Notes: a model not told the origin generated them from the sequence alone. Positions 24,512 through 37,157 are shown, counted from the first letter of the stretch. The stretch: 64,000 bases of DNA from Stenogyne calaminthoides (GCA_037126765.1 JBBCBC010000016.1:16232728-16296727); one strand, 5' to 3'. Translations and numbers: made by a program.

Positions 24512-27251
24512 TTATTTAATGCGTCGGCAAAGTGCGAGTCCATCTCCAATAGAAAGATGAGCGAGTTCAATACGAGAGTCTTTGGCCAAGAATGCGTTCA
24601 AATTCCTCAGAAACACCCGACTTTTTCCAATACGATCCTTCCATTCCTGGCTCAGATCTTCATCCGCCAATGCGACTGTTCCGGACCACAAGGTGTTGTC
24701 GTAGGCTATAATTCCTCCCACTCTCACCAACTTCAGTAACATCTCGTGGTAGTTGATGTAGCTTTCCTTGTCAGCATCCACAAATGCAAAATCAAAAGTG
24801 TCTTCTTCTCCCTTTTCCCATTCAAAATTAGATATCATTAGTGGGATGGTTTTTTAAGGTTTAAACAGAAATTTATTATTTATAATAAGACTTATAATCT
24901 ATCTGGTCACGTAGTTTTTATCTTTTCTGTAAAATTCCGGAAAAAAAAATTAGGTTTTTCAATTTAATGTCATAATTTTTAAAAATTGGTACGATTTTGG
25001 TCCTGAAATTGCTAAAATTAAAAGTATGAGAGTAAGTGTACTACATCATTTTTTTTAAACGCATTTGAGATCCTTTTGTGAAAAGATAAAAGTTATGGAA
25101 CAAATTTTATACTTCACATGCATAAAAAAGTGTCTGAAATGACATCCTATTTCAAATTCTTATGAAATTAATAGAATTAAAATTTGACCAATTAAAAAAT
25201 TATGAGATTAAGTTGAAAATTTAAACTTTTCCAAAAACTTTTTGCACAAAATGCTTAAATTATGTGTCCAAAATGGAGCTTTTAACTCTTTATAATAACT
25301 TGGAGATATAAAACTCATACTCACATTATCAAGGAACTCTGTCATAGCTGAGGTTGCATCTGAGCTAATGAACTGGACCTTATGTGCCACACCCGCCTTC
25401 TCAATAAATGGCAATCCAGTTTCATACGCTTCTCTATCGGGATCAATAGCAACAACCTATATATATAATTTAATTAGTAAATATGTTAAATATAATTAAA
25501 TTAAATTTTTATTTGGAAATTAAGATAACATACTTTGCCATTGTAAGGGAGAGCAAGAGCAGTAGCCAAAAGAGAATAGCCAGTGAAAACTCCAACTTCT
25601 ATTGTTTTCTTTGCGTTCATCACTTTCAATAACATTGACAAAAGTTGACCTTCATCGGCAGGCACATTCATCTCGCTCCTGAAATTATTAATTATTTTCT
25701 AAGTAAATTTCATGAAATTAGAATTTAACATTTATCATTTCCATAAAATTAAGTGTATGATGAAAAAATTAAAAGAAAGAAGCAAGATATTATTTTTATA
25801 TTGTACTACCTAGTTATTAAAATATAGAATTTACTGTACATACATTTTTTCATATTTCTCGAAACTAGCCTTCCTGAGTTCCTTGAGTTGTTCATGCTCT
25901 CTGGGGTAGGCACTTGTTTCCAAAACATACTGCAAAATATCATGTATATATAATTAATAATGAGCAATCAAAATAGAAAGGAAATCATTTTAAACATAAT
26001 AAAGATGATTGTGTGTTCATATATATGTATAAATAAATTTTCATCCATAGTTTAATATCCTTTAACTGGAAGAATAAGTAATAAATTAGGCGTGCATTGT
26101 TTTAAATCCATAGAAAACTAAAGATAAAACTCTTTAAAATTAAAGTGCAATCATAAGTTAAGTTCCACTTAATTAACCGACCCCACGTAATAAAATGAAA
26201 GAGAAGAAACGTAAAAGTTTTGTTAACAAATAAAGTTATCATTCTGCAGATATGTTAAAAAAATTCTTAAAAGTCACATCACAAATATGTTTTTGCTCCT
26301 AACTCAAGTTTCCGTTAATAATATTTTCAAACAATATAATGATCATGATACAGAATTCTTAGACAGATTGGTAAACTTTATACATCATTTGATCATTTAT
26401 TCGCCAAATTAAAATTTAAATACCAATAAAAAATGATAAAAATAATATACATAGACACATATATTATATTAATATATACTACCTCCGTCCCGAAATAATG
26501 TGCACCCCACCTTTATTATCGAATTTTAGTGACCGAGTTTTTATTAGTATTTCAAATGATAAAGTGATTTTTAAGGAGAGGTATTATAGATCTACCTCTC
26601 ATCTATTATATAGATCTTTAAAAATTACTTTATCATTTAAAATATTAATAAAAAATTCGTGCGCAAAAACAAGTGAAAACAGTAAACATGCACATTATCA
26701 CGGGACGGAGGGAGTATCATGTATGCAAATATATTTTGTTAGTAGTAATGCAAAAATTAAATTATAGAAAATCAAAATTGACTCTAATTATAAAAGAGTA
26801 ATCATCGTAAAATTGTAATCAATTATATATATCCAAATTATTTATCTATTTGAGTATAATAACTCCTCCACTATGTGTTTGTCATCATGGATATGCATGT
26901 ATGCATAATAAAATATGCACTTCACCACCACCAAAACTCCAAACAAAAAACGGCAACAATTTTTCCGGCAGCCGTACCACCACCACATCTGAATATTCAT
27001 CACTACAAGAAAATTGGCCTATAACGACAGATATTAAGTCATTATAGCTTTTCTAAATAACAATCTTTAATAATAACGACGACAATAAACGTCAATTTTC
27101 TTGTAGTGCATCATCCCCTCTAATCGAACCCTAGCTCATGAACACCAAATCAATATCGAAAAAGAATGCAGAAAAATTGAAATATAATAAATGTGAATTA
27201 GAAATGCACCTTAGCTAGGGCTTCACTTTGGAGAATGGTGCAACCTTTCAT
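24512..27251 (-). CDS. Caffeoyl-CoA/flavonoid-type (PFOMT-like) O-methyltransferase, copy 1
   Basis: Five exons on the minus strand, each with GT-AG borders: 27210-27251, 25844-25929, 25534-25678, 25325-25456, 24512-24811, joined in frame to 234 codons. Known family role: cation-dependent, SAM-using methylation of vicinal hydroxyls of caffeoyl-CoA, flavonoids or related phenylpropanoids, in the cytosol. Seen: N-terminal ILQSEALAK, YPREHEQLKELR, the SAM motif IEVGVFTGYSLL, IDPDREAYETGLPFIEKAGV, the metal-binding FVDADK and YDNTLW, and the C-terminal GDGLALCRRIK. Length suits the family (about 230-250). The ATG at 27251 starts a typical N-terminus. Exon 2 is short of the loop seen in lignin CCoAOMTs, so I favour the PFOMT branch; the substrate is not predictable. 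Intron 1 (about 1.3 kb) holds two MITEs. Confidence 0.92.
26479..26714. mobile_element. Stowaway-like MITE in methyltransferase intron 1 (copy 1)
   Basis: Ends CTACCTCCGTCCCG and CGGGACGGAGGGAG with TA on both sides (26477-26478, 26715-26716). The arms continue to pair (ATAATGTGCA and TGCACATTAT). 236 bp, non-coding. Confidence 0.88.
27001..27108. mobile_element. Tiny CACTA-type MITE in methyltransferase intron 1 (copy 1)
   Basis: 108 bp with perfect 15-bp inverted ends (CACTACAAGAAAATT) and the 3-bp duplication CAT on both sides (26998-27000, 27109-27111). No coding capacity. It ends about 100 bases from exon 1, on the intron side. Confidence 0.85.
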
Positions 27252-27354
27252 CTTTTGGATGTAAGTTAAATCAAATAAAATTGAAATAAAAGGCTCTAAT
27301 GTTATTGGCAATTAAGCTTAAGATTCTTGCTTTCTAAGAGCTTCTTCACAAGCT

Positions 27355-27362
27355 TATTTATA
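27355..27362 (-). promoter_or_regulatory. TATA box of the methyltransferase gene (copy 1)
   Basis: On the minus strand TATAAATA lies about 104 bases upstream of the ATG at 27251, which would give a 5' UTR of about 70 bases. A purine-rich stretch (about 27385-27436 on this strand) lies just upstream. The matching site in copy 2 is at 41519-41526. Confidence 0.6.
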
Positions 27363-27620
27363 GAAACAAGTCTTGTAGGCAGCCAACTTTCTTTCTTTTT
27401 TCCTTTTTCTTTTTTGTTTTTTTCTTTTTTCTTTGTTATGAAGAATATTGTGTTTGATTTTAGGTGGTGGAAGTGGGTTAGTAGGTTGTCCTTTTTTTGC
27501 GTCACCAGCACAACACGTCCAGCCGAAAAATTCAACATTTTGTCGGCCTGCTTTAAGATTATATATTTACTAAAGTACTCAATAAAAAAAATGCAACAAC
27601 TTAATAACAAAAAGTAGATA

Positions 27621-27720
27621 CTCCCTCCGTCCCATATTGTTTACCTCTTTATTTTCCATACGAATTTTAATATAGAAGTTGTTTATAAATATTTGAAATG
27701 ATAAAATGAATTTTTATTAA
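27621..27720. mobile_element. Single-ended Stowaway-like MITE remnant
   Basis: TA followed by CTCCCTCCGTCCCATATTGT, a typical left end, but no matching right end was found within the next 500 bases. The same remnant is at 41785. It sits upstream of the methyltransferase promoter. Confidence 0.5.
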
Positions 27721-27839
27721 GGGTAAAGTCAATTTTATGCACCATATCAGCTTTAAACAAAAAAAAAGGTTAATGCAAAACTTTAGAATGATTTATGGTT
27801 GATGCAAAACTTTGGAATAATTTATTATTGAGCTTTAAA

Positions 27840-28150
27840 CAGAAAAAGGTCGATCATTTTCTCAAATATGGAGGCAAATTTGGATGAATGTTTCGAGCTC
27901 TACTATTTCAGATCTTGGAAATGGTTAAAGGCAAGATGTAATGACAATTTTTGTTATAGTTTCATTGATTGGTTGAGCAACCCGAATTCATATTTTGAGT
28001 CGTATTGCTAGTTTGGTAGATAGTAGTACAATATAGTGAATTTTATTTTGAATATGTACTTAGACATTTGTTTACTTTGTATTCTTTGTTGTAAGGAGAT
28101 AATACCTCTTGTACTCCACCTTTTATTAATAATTGGCTTGTTAAAAAAAA
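27840..28150 (+). mobile_element. 3' end of an L1-type LINE (copy 1)
   Basis: The frame reads ELYYFRSWKWLKARCN, then FIDWLSNP, resembling the C-terminal end of plant LINE ORF2. A 3' UTR ending in TTTTATTAATAATTGGCTTG and an A run (28143-28150) follows. It is 5'-truncated, as most LINE copies are. I found no clear target duplication. Copy 2 is at about 42000-42314. Confidence 0.55.
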
Positions 28151-29339
28151 GTATTGCAGTCCCTTCAACTTATGATTGATATAGATTTTTTTTTTTTTGT
28201 AAAAGTAATAATATGAAATGTGATTTTGAGATGTTGTGTTGAAATATTGAAAAAAAAATGTATTTATTTTATGACTTTTTATGAAAATAAGTAAATAAAT
28301 GTGAGATGGACTATCTGGGTGAATGGATAAATAAGTATGGGAGGTGGGAGTACTAGCTAGTGAAGGTCTATTGCACATATTTTGTCTGAATTTTCAATTT
28401 TAGCAGTCATATTATTATATTTTTATTTTTTTTATTCAACTAATTAATCATGAAGCTACTTTTAGTAACTTATTACTAGCTAGCTACTAATATGGCTACT
28501 GTATGATATTTTAAAACTTAAAATGTCGACAATTAATTATGTGCAAATTTTCAGAGAATTCTAATTGTCACGGTAAAAAATTGATGAAAAATGGCTCATG
28601 TGTTCCAAATTCAATTGCATGTAAAACTGCAATTGTGGTGTAAAACACACTTCAAAATTAATGAGTATTAGAATTGTTGTTTCTACAGGAAATATATGAT
28701 TTATTATTTTAAATTTGAGAAGAAAAGACAATGGAGAGGGGCTTTCTGAAATGCAAAGGTGGGCCCAATAGAAAATTTTAATTACACTTTTGGAAAAATG
28801 CTCGCAAATGAATCCTTTGTGTGTATTTTAAATTACAAAATTAATTCCACAACAGTTTCCTGAGGGTTTAATTTTGCAAGGACAAAATTATTATTGTTGA
28901 ATAAATTAAAGATCATTTTGTAATGACATTTTTCTTATGATGCAAAAGAAAATTAATGAAGCTGGAGAAATATATGCAATTTGACTAGGCAATCTAAGTG
29001 AAGTGGCATCGCAATTTAATATATTAGGGAGAAAAACAAGTTTTTTGTCCCATAATTTATACTACTCCCCATTTCCCTTCCTAAAATTTAGTTTTTCCAA
29101 TTTCCTCTTATTATTAAATTGATTCTCCAATTTTTGTCAAAATTTCTCAAAAAATTGTGAACTGTGTCGTTTTTAGATCACGCGTAGATTATGGGCGGGT
29201 AAAATTTGGGAGCTTTTATTCCCCTTGCTTAGGTGGACGCTGAGTGACTATTTCCAATGTATTTAAATTTCTTTTTATTAGAAAATAATTTGTTAGTCTC
29301 GAAAAATAATATTATACATGAAAAAGGGTGAGAGAATAA
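28151..29339. other. AT-rich intergenic stretch, no gene seen
   Basis: Homopolymer runs and short frames only. The same sequence recurs at 42315-43505. I see no repeat termini. Confidence 0.45.
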
Positions 29340-30470
29340 TAATTTATAATTTTTTTAGGAAGATGTGTTTTGCTTGTAAATATTTGCATATATGACAAGT
29401 AAAACAAACAATGAAAAAACACAATAAAAGTATGGAGATTTGAAGTCTCAAGCTCCTACGTCCACTCTCCCTAGTCAGCAGGGGATTTTTTTCAACACTG
29501 GAATTCTCTTGATTTATAGTGTCAAGGTACACTGATCAAATTAACCTATCTCTTAGGTAATTTGATTATCTAAGAAACACGAGTGCTAGTACTCAACTAG
29601 ACTTATCTCTCTCACAGGATCGTCTCTCAACTACCTCACTTACACACTAATTCTCTCTCAAGAAAGGGGTTCAGGTTTGGGGTTTTTTCCAACTAGGTTG
29701 AGATTTTACCTTACAAAGGTTTAGCCTTTATGCTAAGGTTGGGAAAGATCTCTCTAAACTTAGGATATATTATTATTTGCTTAGATACAAACTAGAACAC
29801 TGGTGGGTGTATTTGTATATCTCATGCTCTGTGTTCCATGGTGGGAATGCTTGAGGATTGGATCTTTGGCTTAATAACATTTTTTCACACCTTATAATGA
29901 AGGAAGAGCTTGTATTTACAGTGTGAATTTGAATGTTACCGTTGGAGAAAGTCACATTCAAATCCATACTATTTTGGGATTTCTGCAGCTTTTATCAGGC
30001 TGGTTGTCTTCCTTTGATTGGTCCACGTCAGTTGATTCTAATAGCTATATATTCTTCAGGTGATTGGTTTTCAGGCTCCTTAGTTTCAGGCTTCTTGGAC
30101 TCAGCCTTCTTGGACTCAGCCTTCTTTGGACTCAACCTTCTTGGACGCAGGCTCCTTAGTTTCAGGCTTCTTGGACTCAGCCTTCTTGGACTCAGCCTTC
30201 TTTGGACTCAACCTTCTTGGACGCAGGCTTCTTAGACTCAACCTTCTTGGACTCAGCCTTTTGGACTCAGGCTTCTTGGACTCAGGCTTTTTGGACTCTA
30301 CCTTCTTGGACTCAGACTTTTTGGACTCAGTCTTCTTGGACTCAGGCTTCTTGTGCTCAACCCTCTGGCACTGAGGCTTCTTGTCCTCATTAACTAAGCC
30401 TTTGATTTCTTCATGGCTTATCTTTTAGCTTATTCCACTGAGTTCTCCCTGAACGTGTCATCTAGATAGA
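29340..30470 (-). mobile_element. Probable LTR-retroelement relic with a minisatellite (copy 1)
   Basis: Read on the minus strand, the sequence resembles the distal part of a SIRE-type LTR: CTAGGGAGAGTGGACGTAGG, a TATAAAT-like segment, then AT-rich tail. Upstream on the same strand is a 15-bp minisatellite (30067-30375, unit near GGCTTCTTGGACTCA on the plus strand) that reads as Lys/Glu/Ser-rich repeats such as ESKKPESKK. No termini or target duplication were found, so the class is tentative. Confidence 0.4.
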
Positions 30471-31636
30471 CTTGAGACATAAATAATGAATTCGTGAACA
30501 ACCAATTTCTCCACCTCAATAAATTGGATTGGTTAATACGAGTTGATTTTCTACAAGCCCACATGATGTTTTTGCATAAATCATCAAAACTAAAATATCT
30601 CAACACAATTAAACATAGCTTATCATCTAAAGGTGAACAACCCCTATTCATATGGTCACTTTATTTCAAATCTCTATATTTCTGCAAGAAGTTATTTATT
30701 TTATTATTATTAGTTTTTTATTTTCTTAATCTTCGCTATTCGTTATTTAATTTTGATATGTACTGCCCATTTATCCATTATTTATAATTGTGGATCACAC
30801 CCTATTCATATGGTTGCTTTATTTCAAATTCTTGAATTTCTACAAGAAGTTAATTACGGTATTAATAATAATATAAAATTTAATTCCTAATATTAATTTT
30901 TCAAATTTAATTTATGGCATTCAATCTTTTATTCCTTCTCCTATTCTTTTTAGATATCACTAAAGACGTAATCTCGCGTACTACAAAAAAAATTGAAAAT
31001 AACTTTAAACTAAATACTTTATATATTTAATTAGTTTGATTAATTTAATTATAAACGTAATTTTTATTTGAAAAAATTACAACTAGATACAAGATTGAGT
31101 AAACCATTACAACCAGATACAAAGTGCAGAAATTTGAACTAAAGTACGTGGCACTTTAGTTCAAATTTGAACTAAAAAGTGCATAAATTTTCGCACTTTG
31201 TATTGGTATGTAAGTTTTTAATGACTTTTGTTGTGGAATGTTTTTCTCCCTTTTATTTTCTAATATTGTATGTGCATTTTTTTAATCATTCCTTATTCTA
31301 AATTACTCCTTTCATTCATTTTTTAATGTCTTTTTAGTCTTTTAAAATATTTGTATAATAAATATAGTTTTAACATTTTCTCTCCCCCCCTTCCAATCTC
31401 ATATGTATTCCTAATAATTAATTTTCATAGTCATTAAATTTTTTTTGTGTCAATAACAACCTTAATTTAGGATAATTAAATATTTTTAACGATAATTACT
31501 TTTTTGGGGGAAAATATTCACACAATATTTTTTAGGAATAATGAATTTTTAAATGACCATGAAAAGTAATCGATAAGGATATATATGAAATCTTGAAGAG
31601 TGAAAATGTCAAAACTCATGTATTATGTAAATAGTA
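30471..31636. other. AT-rich intergenic stretch with a small hairpin
   Basis: Holds no gene that I can recognise. The only structure is an inverted-repeat element at 31107-31213 (clearer in copy 2 at 45193-45298). Confidence 0.45.
31107..31213. repeat. Hairpin element, copy 1, right arm damaged
   Basis: Same as 45193-45298, but the right arm reads CGCACTTTGTATTGGTATG, losing the exact pairing at the CTG words. Confidence 0.6.
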
Positions 31637-31725
31637 CTCCCTCCGTCCCATGATTACTGCAACACTTGCCTTATTTGGACGTCCCAATATTACTGCAACA
31701 TTCCTAAAATGAAAACAAACATAAT
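31637..31725. mobile_element. Left half of the Stowaway-like MITE hosting the CACTA element (copy 1)
   Basis: Starts CTCCCTCCGTCCCATGATTA after TA (31635-31636) and is cut at 31726 by the CACTA end. The right half lies beyond the gap. Confidence 0.8.
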
Positions 31726-34239
31726 CACTAATCTGATTTGGGCTTGGAGAGTCGTTAAAAATGATGATCTTGAAAGCGGTTATAACATCTCTCCAAATAA
31801 ATGATCCAAGTTGACTTGGAATCGATAAAAAACCGATTGTCCAAGATATTGCACTAAGACATCGATTTTTAACCGCATTGCAAGTTAAACACTTAGGCGG
31901 TTTTGTAAATTTGTCCAAGAATATTCACTTGACAATGATTTCAAACCGCCTCTCTTACCCCTTTTTATATATATATATTAATACACTTGGACAACGGTTT
32001 TTTAACATTGTCAATATATATTTTTTTTTTATTTTAATTTATATTTTTAAAAATCTGTTTATATAAAACCAAAACCAAAACTAAAAACCAAATATTATAC
32101 CACACGATAATATATATATCGTCGTCCAATTAATACCAAAACATCAAATAAATTAATAAACGCATACATATCATGAAATAAATATCCATTCCAATACAAC
32201 AAATTAAAAATCTTTGAAGTATATCAATACAAAAATATATATATATAATATATATATATGCTACCAATAGTTACGCTCAAAAGTTATCTATATATAATTA
32301 TACAAGAATCGATTCAAAAAGGTACCTGTCAATCCATTTTTCATTTGTTCATTCTTTGTTTGGAGTAAGACTGCACGGTCATAGACAAACCGCAAAACAA
32401 CGATCAATTAATCAATATAGTTAGATATATATATAGTATGAATTTTTATTCAATTAATAATAATTTAAATAAATCGATAAACCGACTTACGTTGATAGGA
32501 ACCGCTGTTTGAGAAGCTGCCAGTATTATATCTTCAATATAACAACACACAAAATGTCCACAAATGATCACTATCTCACGTTGATCGCAGAGTTGTTGAT
32601 AAGCAATTATAATCACGTATTACAATTATAAATATTTTATATTAATTTGATAACTTAATAAATTAAATTTACCTTAACATTATTCCAGCTCACTTTATTG
32701 AAATTAGCTCTTGAGCCTTGATTAGGAAGGCGACTCCGATACATCGTCATCACACTATTATTATTAGAATTAAAAAATAAAGTTAGATTAAATATGCATA
32801 ATTTTAATAAAGTAAAACAAATTATTATATTATAATAATAAAAATGAACTTACGCCCATGTACGGAAGTGAGATCGGTCGATTTGAAGCCAACCCATCAA
32901 TTTGGATCCATAAAATACACACTTAATGTGATCATATTTATGGCGACCAGCACCCAATGATTCCTATATTATATTAAGAATATTAAAATTAACTGTAAAC
33001 TTAGCATATGTGTAAATATCATGTATATTATGAATAAAAATTTTAACGAAATGTTTATTGTACTCACCCCACATTTGTTGGCCAAAAAATGAGATGATCT
33101 CTGTCAGTATAACTCAGCATATGAGAAACTAACCACTCCATGGTGCAGGCCCTATCACCCATCCAAGAAGCGGCGGGGAAGATGAAGGAATACATTCCAC
33201 ATGCTCGAGGATCTCTGGAGAGATATACCTCACCCAAATATCTTTAACCAACATATATAGGCTAATTAATATTTAATTTGAAAATTAAACTATATAGAAA
33301 GTAAATACTGAGAATTAATTAGTAAACAAATACCTGAGGTAAAAGGCTATGCTCGTTGCACTCAACCACTGGTTGTTCACAACTTCAATCACATGCCCGG
33401 CGATGTATTCGTCGATAAATTAGATGAAAGTAAGCATTCATATTAATTGTGATCATATTGAAATCAGAGGACTCCACTATCACTTGCACCGTATTATGTA
33501 CGGTGTAGTCGTGATCTAAGTCTCCAGGCAAGGGATAACCAAGTAGTCTGCGATCACCAATAGTGGAGTCCTCGTTATCTCCCTCATCGGGTTGCGACAC
33601 CCTTTGATTTTGTTTAGGCTTTTTGTGGTGTCTATTTGTTTCTACAATCAATTTGCAACATTATTTAGAACGACAAATAAGATAATGAACTTAATAACAT
33701 ATATTAAATTTACCTTCATGGTGAGAGAGACCACGTTGGCGGCCATTCGATGAAGTGCCCGACCGTTGTTCGATTGTGACAAAGATCATCAATTGGTTTA
33801 GTAAGGTGAATCATCTTCTCCGATTATGGGTACATCGAGATTGACCCTCAAAAAACCCAGGAGTGATGAGACTACCATGAATAACTCCATCGGAGTTATT
33901 GAGCAACGCTCCTGTAGCCACCAACCAAAGTAGGATCCTCCAAATAAAGGTAGCGTGGGGTCGATGATTGTTCGAATAAGATATTTAGTTAGAAAAATTT
34001 TAATATATATACTAGTCTTTAATTAAAATAAATGTGAGACACATCGATACTGCAGGACGCCGTTTTGAAGTGCCTCAATAAAATCGCCCCTGGCGCCCGA
34101 AAACATAGCATCGGCGACACTATTTTTTTCACGGCTTGCTCCACTCGAGGACATTCCGTGACGCGACCGTCTTCCGGACCTCATCGCTTCCAACACTTTA
34201 GCCATCTGGGCAACCTCGTCCGTAAGTATACCCACATGT
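31726..34239. mobile_element. Left part of the CACTA element, truncated by the gap (copy 1)
   Basis: Matches 45812-48344 through the protease gene exons. Subterminal repeats and several exons show short deletions and substitutions relative to copy 2. The broken counterpart of the Ulp1-like gene runs on the minus strand from the gap to 32341. Confidence 0.85.
32341..34239 (-). pseudogene. Ulp1-like CACTA gene, partial, damaged copy 1
   Basis: Counterpart of the 3' two-thirds of 46442-49723, cut by the gap. Small changes hit coding exons: the exon with the catalytic Cys reads differently at 32510-32600, and the NHWVL exon loses its AANG-like segment (ATCAATTTGG where copy 2 has ATTCGCAGCTGG). 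These changes cluster near the contig end. Confidence 0.7.
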
Positions 34240-34739
34240 NNNNNNNNNNNNNNNNNNNNNNNNNNNNNNNNNNNNNNNNNNNNNNNNNNNNNNNNNNNNN
34301 NNNNNNNNNNNNNNNNNNNNNNNNNNNNNNNNNNNNNNNNNNNNNNNNNNNNNNNNNNNNNNNNNNNNNNNNNNNNNNNNNNNNNNNNNNNNNNNNNNNN
34401 NNNNNNNNNNNNNNNNNNNNNNNNNNNNNNNNNNNNNNNNNNNNNNNNNNNNNNNNNNNNNNNNNNNNNNNNNNNNNNNNNNNNNNNNNNNNNNNNNNNN
34501 NNNNNNNNNNNNNNNNNNNNNNNNNNNNNNNNNNNNNNNNNNNNNNNNNNNNNNNNNNNNNNNNNNNNNNNNNNNNNNNNNNNNNNNNNNNNNNNNNNNN
34601 NNNNNNNNNNNNNNNNNNNNNNNNNNNNNNNNNNNNNNNNNNNNNNNNNNNNNNNNNNNNNNNNNNNNNNNNNNNNNNNNNNNNNNNNNNNNNNNNNNNN
34701 NNNNNNNNNNNNNNNNNNNNNNNNNNNNNNNNNNNNNNN
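34240..34739. other. Assembly gap, exactly 500 N
   Basis: A run of 500 N, a common fixed-length scaffolding placeholder. The true distance, possibly negative (an overlap), is unknown. Open frames running through it are meaningless. Confidence 0.99.
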
Positions 34740-35347
34740 TTTACATAACTATCTTTGAACCGTAAAACATAAACACAGCGGTCTTTGTCTAACAAAGTTA
34801 ATACGAGACAATCATTCATTAAGTCTGAAGTACCATGTTCTTGATGATTGTTTAAGTTTGTAATCCGATTTCTTCAATTTACAAACATTATCCTTTTATG
34901 TGAAGAATAAAACCTATTTATCAATATTATCATTGAGAGAAATAGTTTTAACGCCCATTTAGCAATGTTATCATTTTGTACTCGTTTTCTTTTTAATAGA
35001 TTCACAAAAATGAACCATGGTTGCTTTAATGCAATTTAAGGATATTTGAATGGGCATCCCACACAATCCCTCAATCCAAATACAAATATCAATTTTTAAG
35101 TAATGATTGAAAAGATGCAGCCCTGCTGAAATCTACATACATGTCTTAAATCAAACAATTCAATCCAAACTGCACAATCCTACTCAATCCTATCACAATA
35201 AATTCATCCAGTTTAGTGAAACGAATGAGCCCTTAAGTAACAAACAAGGAATAGGATTTAACACACATTTAAATCAAGATTATCTAGCAATTAACTCTAT
35301 TGCACTTCAATCAGTAGAGGAAAACATGAGGTAATTATTATAACAAG

Positions 35348-37157
35348 TGTTGAATTTTTTTAATTTTGATGATTTTGCCAAAATACATGTAATGGGACCA
35401 TCTTAATCTATTAATCAACTGATATATAGACTTTGGTAAGAATAGGTTAGCAAGTTAAGGGGAACTCAACTTATCAACTGAGTTATGAAGACGAAGAGAA
35501 GACCTACTGAGAAGCAAGAAGACCTCAAGTTAGAAGATCACTATGAGATGAGATAACTTATATCTAAGCACAAGTTCACTCATACTCATTTGATATCAGC
35601 TAAGGTCAAAAGCCAGCTAGTATAGTGGAATGTTTGTTTAAACAAAAAAAGGGTTAGAATGAACAAGCTGAATGTCAAAGTTCTTCGATACAAAAGATAA
35701 GTAAAAGTGCCTCTGATGAAAAGATTTGAACAAAGAGAACAAGCTGAATAGATGAATATGATGATCTGTTGGAGTCAAAGGATTTAACTAATGTGTAGAG
35801 TTGATATTCGAGTCGAGTCAAGTACTTGAAGTTCAAGCTCGACTTGAGAAGCTGTCTAGCCGAGCTGGCTTGATTAATGTCAACGAGTTACAAATAGTGT
35901 TTGACTCGACTCGCTAGCGAGTCTAACAAGCCTACCGAGCTTAACAAATCGAATCGAGCCAAGCGAGCCCAATGAAAATTAAAGAAATTTGTAACTATCG
36001 AACGTAATGAGTCGACCTTGAGTAGGCTCATTAGTGGTCAGTATTTCACGAGCTCGAACTCGAACTCATTTACCAATATAAATGAGTCGAGCTTTCAAGC
36101 ATCTTGTTTTACTAATAAATCTAATAATGAGAAGTCAACATCGCATGTATGACATCTGACAAGCAACATGGTGATTTAGACTCAACGGTTCGAAAGGACA
36201 AGAAGAAGATGAAATTACCTAAAATGGTAAAAAGAGTCTGCACGCATATTCCCTATAATGATTGCATGCCAAAAATAGTATGATTTTGAGCTTACTCTCC
36301 AACTGCTAGTTTTGAATTCATTTATAGACTTTAGAGCAATGTTGCGAAGATTATACGCGAGCAATCCACATTCAAGTAATTTCTATGAACACCAAAGCAA
36401 GAAATCCAAATTAAGTTATAAGTGTTCTCATCTGATATCCAAAGTTTAGAAGAGATCTTCACATCCTAGCTAAAGGCTGATCGTTGTAAGAGAGATATCA
36501 CCTAGTTTGAAATTTCAATCAAAACCCTACTCTTAGAGTTAGGAAGTTTGGGCGTTGATCTATATAGAAGTTAGGAGTATTAAGCTAGTTGATAGATTGT
36601 TGTAAGAGAGGATTGAAACTCGAAAAAAACCAGATAGTCGAAACCTATAAAGGGAGAAGTGACTGAGTATCCCTTGACACTTTGATAATCAAGATTCCAT
36701 TAATCAAATTAATTACCCCTCTAAAGGGAAGAGTGGACCTAGGAGCTCGCCTCTAAACCACTATAAACATGTGTATTCTTACTTGCTTATCTTATTAACT
36801 ATCATTCATATTTTGCAAATTGAACATTCATCAAACTGATCTAATCATCTATACATCAAGTGAACTGGCCTTTAAAAATTGAGTTATTTTCATTAAAAGA
36901 TTTTTCGTCACGAATTTGGGGCTCATAGTTTCCACACTCAGTTTAATGTGATAGTCATCCAACTGACCAGGTAACTAAAACAATCAGTAGGTTAGTTATT
37001 AGTCTTAGTTGTTATTCACTGTATTCTACTTTTAGTCTTATCTGAAGTGGACCTTACAAGTTAGCTGACCCCCAACTAAGTTCACAAAACAATTTGAAAA
37101 AGTTTATTCACCCCTCCTTCTAGACTTTTTCTCTCACAGAACTCCTTCGGATATACA
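35348..37157 (+). repeat. Solo LTR of a SIRE/Maximus-like copia (copy 2)
   Basis: Same element as 21170-22987, with the same duplication ACAAG (35343-35347 and 37158-37162) and a few SNPs and short indels. Confidence 0.75.

Larger units (their letters stand above)
20573..34239. repeat. Copy 1 of a 13.7-kb duplicated segment (ends at the N gap)
   Basis: It aligns collinearly with 34740-48344 at an offset of about 14.16 kb, and every sub-feature recurs in order. Differences are sparse SNPs, a longer TA microsatellite (39 against 19 bases), a longer minisatellite and clustered damage between 31.1 and 34.2 kb. It stops exactly where the N run begins. Confidence 0.95.

Noticed and set aside
24470..24739. 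A plus-strand frame opposite methyltransferase exon 5
   Set aside because: It is the antisense shadow of a conserved coding exon; the minus strand carries the family motifs.
28043..28378. A 111-codon minus-strand frame near the LINE tail
   Set aside because: It is antisense to the LINE 3' end and homopolymer runs, with low-complexity composition and no domain.
29933..30393. Plus-strand frames reading FLDSAFLDS-type repeats as a protein
   Set aside because: All plus-strand frames of the 15-bp minisatellite stay open because the unit is a multiple of three; nothing supports translation.
34065..34819. Long frames crossing the N run
   Set aside because: They consist mostly of undefined residues across the assembly gap.
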